From contig JAANSK020263382.1 of assembly GCA_011763485.2 (NCBI GenBank), positions 1 through 21,885 of the forward strand: a stretch of 21,885 bases of DNA. The letters are read 5' to 3'. Shown piece after piece: positions 18,498 to 21,885 of this stretch. Each line of letters opens with the position of its first letter. Within the stretch, counting starts at the first letter, position 1. This stretch comes from Isoetes engelmannii. Its lineage: Eukaryota; Streptophyta; Lycopodiopsida; Isoetales; Isoetaceae. Below the pieces are notes generated by a model. The model searched no databases. It was not told where the DNA came from and was given only the letters and a program-made list of their open reading frames with translations. Position numbers and translations under genes: made by a program.

Positions 18498-19620
18498 ACT
18501 TAGCTGAAGCCAAGCCTCATTGTCAGAGATCTCATCAAACTGAGGATGGCCACTCACCAAGCTTGTCAATAGATTCAGAAAATCTGAAATCAAGGAAGTC
18601 ATTAGAAGAAAAATTAAACTGCTTGAACTGGAAGAAATTGAAATGCCCAACAAAATGGCCGAAAGCAAGCCACTTCTTATCAAAACTATCTCCATCTGAA
18701 ATCAAGGAAGTCATTAGAAGAAAGGTTAAACTGCTTGAACTGGAAGAAATTGAAATGCCCAACAAAATGACCGAAAGCAAGCCACTTCTTATCAAAACTA
18801 TCTCCTTTTTTCGACCTATGGGATATTGCATAAGAAATTAGCTCAATCATGAAAAGATATCTTAAACAAGAAGTAATCAGGTTCCTTTTTCCAATAGTAA
18901 TAGCATTTTTGTACTTCCATATGCTCCATATTGCAATCTGAATAATAGTGTTAAAGAAACAGTTTTTGCCTCTTAGGAGATGAAGATATTCCTATTGTGA
19001 TCAAGTCTATAGCCATTCTTATATAAATAATCTTTTACCAGAAGGGTGTAATTCTTGGACAATTGAAAATATGAATAGCAGTTTCAGTAGCATGTTTGCA
19101 CATGTGACAACAAGTATCTACTTGGACAACATAATTTCTTAGCCTCTTAGCAAGCAGGGATTTTGAAGGAATAGCTAAATGTATGGCCATCCAGGTCATA
19201 AACTGAATCTTAGGTTGACAGTAAACTTTCCAGCAACCCTTGAAGATCCTGATAAACTCATTATTAGCAATATTCCAGATGTTTGAAACCTTACTGAATT
19301 TGGTTTTGGATATGCACTTAATAAGCTCTTGAGACACTGTAGTCACTTTTATTACCTTGCATCCAGTTAAGCCCATCCTCAATGTTACACTGAGTTACAC
19401 CAATAATGCAAGCCATATTGTGTTTGCAAATCAATTTGTCAGTCTGGGAGCTGATACCAAGTCTTGGATTTGGTTCCAAGTTCTCCAACTACCTAAGTGC
19501 CAAAGGTCTGCCAGAATAGAGATTCCAGCATTCTCCCATTTCTTGTATACTTTTGAGTGATGTTCAGCACAGACAAGAGTAGCCATTCTTGCTGAAAGTC
19601 GAGGACCAGAAAAGAGAGAA
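18498..19620 (-). pseudogene. ORF2 C-terminal part of the split minus-strand LINE
   Basis: On the minus strand from about 19600 downward, SKVYKKWENAGISILADLW aligns in order with KYKEWSQAGISTISDLR of the plus-strand LINE. The zinc-binding RT C-terminus follows (KIQFMTWMAIHLAIPSK, then CKHATETAIHIFNCPRITPF at about 19037-19095). Next come AIWSIWKYKNAITIGKRN and a segment present twice because of the 112-bp tandem duplication at 18583-18805. The frame reaches the insertion edge in ALEET and resumes at 12078. Stops lie near 19431 and 19035. Endonuclease and RT core are absent, so the element was 5' truncated at about 19600-19780, as is common for LINEs. No target duplication was found for it. 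Confidence 0.82.
18583..18805. repeat. 112-bp tandem duplication inside the minus-strand LINE
   Basis: The unit starting TCTGAAATCAAGGAAGTC at 18583 recurs at 18695. The copies (18583-18694 and 18695-18805) differ at about three positions over the aligned 111 bases. As 112 is not divisible by three, the duplication shifts the LINE reading frame. The low divergence compared with the rest of the element suggests it arose after the LINE had died. Confidence 0.9.
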
Positions 19621-19693
19621 TGAACCAGCTTTCTGAGATAGGATAGGGGCTTATGCTGAAAGGATAAGGACCTGGTAATTCTCGCATTTCGTT

Positions 19694-19739
19694 GTGGCAA
19701 TGATTTTCTCGACTTACGAGACGAGAAACTCATTGCCAC
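19694..19739. repeat. Near-perfect 18-bp hairpin
   Basis: GTGGCAATGATTTTCTCG (19694-19711) pairs with CGAGAAACTCATTGCCAC (19722-19739) at 17 of 18 positions around a 10-base loop. The start of the loop also offers an alternative short pairing (TCTCG with CGAGA). It lies at the broken 5' side of the minus-strand LINE, outside the part that aligns to LINE protein, so it may mark another small element or the junction itself. Confidence 0.75.
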
Positions 19740-19777
19740 TCCTGACAGATAGAAGTTTTTTTCTGCAGGTAATTTGA

Positions 19778-20128
19778 TCACCCTAAACTACCCAAAAAAG
19801 GGACAACCCAGCATTCAAACATCATTAGGGGTCGATTATAAGCTCTCACGGAAAAAGTTGGGAATGACACGAGTCCCATTTTTACCATATGGTGCTTAAT
19901 AGCTCCGATCCTATCTTCAAATACAGCAGCAACTTGCACAACTTTTGATTGCTCCTTCCCATTGCAACACTCACTAGCAGTATGAGTTCTAGCATCTGGG
20001 GTCCCCAGTCCATCAACTACGACATCTCTTATGGACTCTACAGACTCTGCCAATACCACATCCGGCATCCATTCGGTACACCTGATAAATCGAATCCCTC
20101 CAGCCCTGCTAGACTCCAGAGGACGTCC
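19778..20128 (-). CDS. Unidentified open frame, possible host exon fragment
   Basis: The frame is open on the minus strand from about 20128 to 19778, with the first ATG at 20068. The product has gene-like composition (MPDVVLAESVESIRDVVVDG, then EQSKVVQVAAVFEDRIGAIK) and a final hydrophobic stretch. I do not recognise the family. Upstream on the same strand, a good splice acceptor (TAATGCTGCAG, ending at 20194) and a donor (CAGTCG|GTAAGC, GT at 20321-20320) suggest it was part of a spliced gene. However, a stop lies between the acceptor and this frame. It could be a decayed host gene whose 3' part was disrupted when the LINEs arrived, or simple chance. Confidence 0.3.
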   Translation of the reverse strand, partial: GRPLESSRAGGIRFIRCTEWMPDVVLAESVESIRDVVVDGLGTPDARTHTASECCNGKEQSKVVQVAAVFEDRIGAIKHHMVKMGLVSFPTFSVRAYNRPLMMFECWVVPFLGSLG

Positions 20129-20321
20129 TCAGCATTTAAGGAATGGAAAACTGGTTTGCCTTGATTGTCCTTGCAAGACCCACAGCCACTACTCTGCAGC
20201 ATTACTCTCTACTCTACCAATTTGTATACTCTAACCTTAAGCCTGAGCTCTCTTCTCAAATGCATGGTGTTCTACGAACAGGAACTGAAACACAGAAATA
20301 AAAAATAAGCACAGTGCTTAC

Positions 20322-20413
20322 CGACTGCCTCCATGCTGAAATTGCAAGCAAGCTTCGAATTGGGCTGAGCCGATTGTTGGTGGCCTGTCCCCCGCCTGTT
20401 TCGGCACGCCCAT
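20322..20413 (-). other. GC-rich patch, possible first exon
   Basis: On the minus strand an ATG at 20413 opens a frame of about 92 bases (MGVPKQAGDRPPTIGSAQF) that ends exactly at a consensus donor, CAGTCG|GTAAGC. The patch at about 20360-20450 is clearly more GC-rich than its AT-rich surroundings, as plant 5' coding ends often are. No family is recognised. Joining to the acceptor at 20194 gives a short frame that soon meets a stop, so if this was a gene it is decayed. Confidence 0.22.
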
Positions 20414-20460
20414 TGCCCGCACCTGGGTTCCTGGCCGCTGCCCAATTGGTTTTCCGCAGT

Positions 20461-20776
20461 TAACAGTCTTCACATGCTCTCCTTCTACGAACCTTTACAA
20501 AAAACATTAACCTTCCCACTTAACCCAAATTGGAAATTCGCCCCTTAAGCCAATTAATCTCCTCAAAATTGGCTAAATATATGGGTTTCTATACAATACA
20601 AGACACAAATCTTACCCCTCACTATTGCCAAAATACCCTTTCCCAATACGAAATAAATTGGGCAAAGTTAATTGGGTTCACTGCTTGGAAGCTTTTGAAT
20701 CCATTTTGTGTTCTTTTGAATATGTTGTTTTTGGAGTTGTGAAGAAATTACCCTTTGTCCTTAATTTTGTTATTGG
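20461..20776. other. AT-rich spacer
   Basis: No gene is recognised. The sequence resembles upstream or intergenic plant DNA, with phrases such as CAAAATACCCTTT. If the GC-rich patch is a first exon on the minus strand, this would be its promoter side, but no convincing TATA box at the right distance was found. Confidence 0.35.
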
Positions 20777-21190
20777 TGCAGAGTAATTTCTAGGAAGTTA
20801 TTAGGACTCCTATTAAATGATTCTAGTCAGCAGATGTCAGGGGTTGTAGCCTTGGTCGCCGGTATCTTCTCCTTCTGGTACATTTGCAATGGTCCTTCTT
20901 GCTAAAGAAAGATGAGCTGTGATTGTTTCTTTTTTCTTGATGTTTGAAACAATAAGACTCCACAAACTTTTGATACTGATAGATAGTAGTTTTAATGTCA
21001 TGCCACTAGGCAGCATCCAACTGGATATGTGATCACACACCACGCTACATTGCTCGATTGAGCCCTGCCCCCAACCACCTTATATTGTGTCTGTTGGTAT
21101 TTATAGTACCGAATGCAATTCTGGGCGGTCTCGAACTCGAGACCACATTGCTAAGGAACTAGTGTGTTACCACTAGGCCAAATGCTCAAA
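20777..21190 (-). mobile_element. tRNA-headed SINE-like sequence, copy 3
   Basis: It is the same sequence as copy 2, with small deletions. On the minus strand the A box TGGCCTAGTGG (complement of 21170-21180) and the B box GAGTTCGAGAC (complement of 21128-21138) are kept, and the B box is closer to consensus than in copy 2. The body runs to about 20777, where AGAGTAATTTCTAGGAAG matches AGAGTATTTTCTAGAAAG at the start of copy 1. Its 5' end joins the LINE RT fragment at the same place as in copy 2. Confidence 0.65.
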
Positions 21191-21782
21191 GAGAGGCATA
21201 TCAAGGAGGTTAGACGTATGCTTTGTGGAGACACATTTAATGCCCAAGATATCTGGATGATTGGTGTCTTAAATAATTTGACACCTGTTTAAATTGAGAA
21301 AAATCCCCGAGGCTGCACTAAAGATATGGATAATGTGTAAGAAATTCTCAATGTTTGAAATTCACTTTTGAGAAAAGAGAATGAGTCATCTACATATTGC
21401 AAGATGCTCAGACTTGTAACATGGAGTTTAAGGTTAATGATATTTCCAGTTTGCTGATGATAAGATATAGCTATAGTTAGATGTTCAACAACAACATGAA
21501 TAAATAAGGGGCTAATGGATAGCCTTGTCTAACACCTTTAGCAAGAGGAAAGAAACTTTTAGGAGTTCCATTGAATAGCACAGTAGAATTAGTCCTCAAA
21601 TTAAGATCTAAAATGAAATGAATCAATTTATCAGTAAAGCCAATTTTTTTCAAGGCATATTCTAGGAAATCCATGTCAAAGGCTTTGGAGAAGTCCAACT
21701 TAAGCAGCACACAATCTTGGTTAGATATCCTATTCCAATGAAGTCCTTCCAAAGCTGCGATATAGTTATCCAAGATGTACAT
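21191..21782 (-). pseudogene. LINE reverse-transcriptase fragment, second copy
   Basis: The minus-strand translation repeats the fragment at 3157-3965: MYILDNYIAALEGLHW, LLKLDFSKAFDMDFLEYAL and GVRQGYPLAPYLF (Cys of QGCPL changed to Tyr). In about 335 bases compared by eye there are about 14 differences and one 3-base gap, so the copies are about 95% identical. The same three residues are missing after FD. Homology ends sharply at 21782 (GTACATG), 5' of the ILDN motif, where unrelated sequence begins; the left copy continues for about another 210 bases of RT sequence. Confidence 0.87.
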
Positions 21783-21785
21783 GCT

Positions 21786-21885
21786 CCGAATCAGCCGTCT
21801 CGGCGGGATGCGCTTTGGGCCACTATTAGACATAAGTTGCGGAGTCTTGGGGGCCTGCAGGTTGCATGGCTGCTCTTAGGGGATT
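21786..21885 (+). pseudogene. LINE endonuclease fragment, cut by the window edge
   Basis: The plus-strand frame from 21786 reads PNQPSRRDALWATIRHKL, then GGLQVAWLLLGD at the last base. This matches the segment before the GDFN motif in the endonuclease of plant LINE ORF2 (compare NEREAQWEEMRLW and DDWFLAGDFNN in the LINE at 12079). It is open to the window end. It differs from the other LINEs here and lies on the opposite strand to the RT fragment it abuts. Nothing before 21783 continues the domain, so it is probably 5' truncated there. Confidence 0.6.

Noticed and set aside
1-21885. CRISPR array, operon or prokaryotic features
   Set aside because: No regularly spaced identical repeats or bacterial gene layout. 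Content is clearly that of a plant nuclear genome.

Overview
This is nuclear DNA from a plant, most likely a flowering plant with a transposon-rich genome. The evidence is AT-rich composition, plant-type LINEs (DUF4283-like ORF1, endonuclease/RT ORF2, zinc-binding RT C-terminus), a PIF/Harbinger transposase, a plant trihelix-like DNA-binding protein and a fragment of a plant GH35 beta-galactosidase. I see no intact host gene. Nearly everything recognisable is a transposon or a broken gene, so this looks like an intergenic transposon cluster.

Layout. Bases 1-2090 hold no identifiable gene, only a degenerate CCACGG-rich array and an 11-bp perfect hairpin. Bases 2093-3965 are a minus-strand compound repeat: a LINE reverse-transcriptase fragment joined to a tRNA-headed SINE-like sequence. 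Its distal part is tandemly duplicated, and one duplicate was split by a 364-bp insertion with a perfect 14-bp target duplication. A second copy of the compound repeat, in the same orientation, lies at 20777-21782.

Bases 4214-10052 carry a plus-strand two-gene unit. It starts with a possible leader and a 297-bp intron, followed by a trihelix-like protein gene broken by a 25-bp tandem duplication. A GH35 exon fragment comes next, then a Harbinger transposase that has frame changes and a glycine where the second catalytic aspartate should be. I infer that this is one decayed PIF/Harbinger element carrying or surrounding a host-gene fragment, but its terminal repeats were not found.

Bases 11314-19620 are a nest of two LINEs. 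A 5'-truncated minus-strand LINE (tail at 11314-11332, protein region at 18498-19620) was split by a full-length 6.4-kb plus-strand LINE (12079-18477). The split is proven by a 15-bp target duplication (14 of 15 matching) and by the minus-strand reading frame continuing on both sides. The inner LINE has an ATGA overlap between ORF1 and ORF2, a YADD RT core, and a perfect 12-bp stem-loop about 50 bases before its poly(A).

Bases 19620-20780 contain an 18-bp near-perfect hairpin, an unidentified minus-strand open frame and a small GC-rich patch with a good splice donor. The last 100 bases encode a LINE endonuclease fragment on the plus strand, cut off by the window edge.
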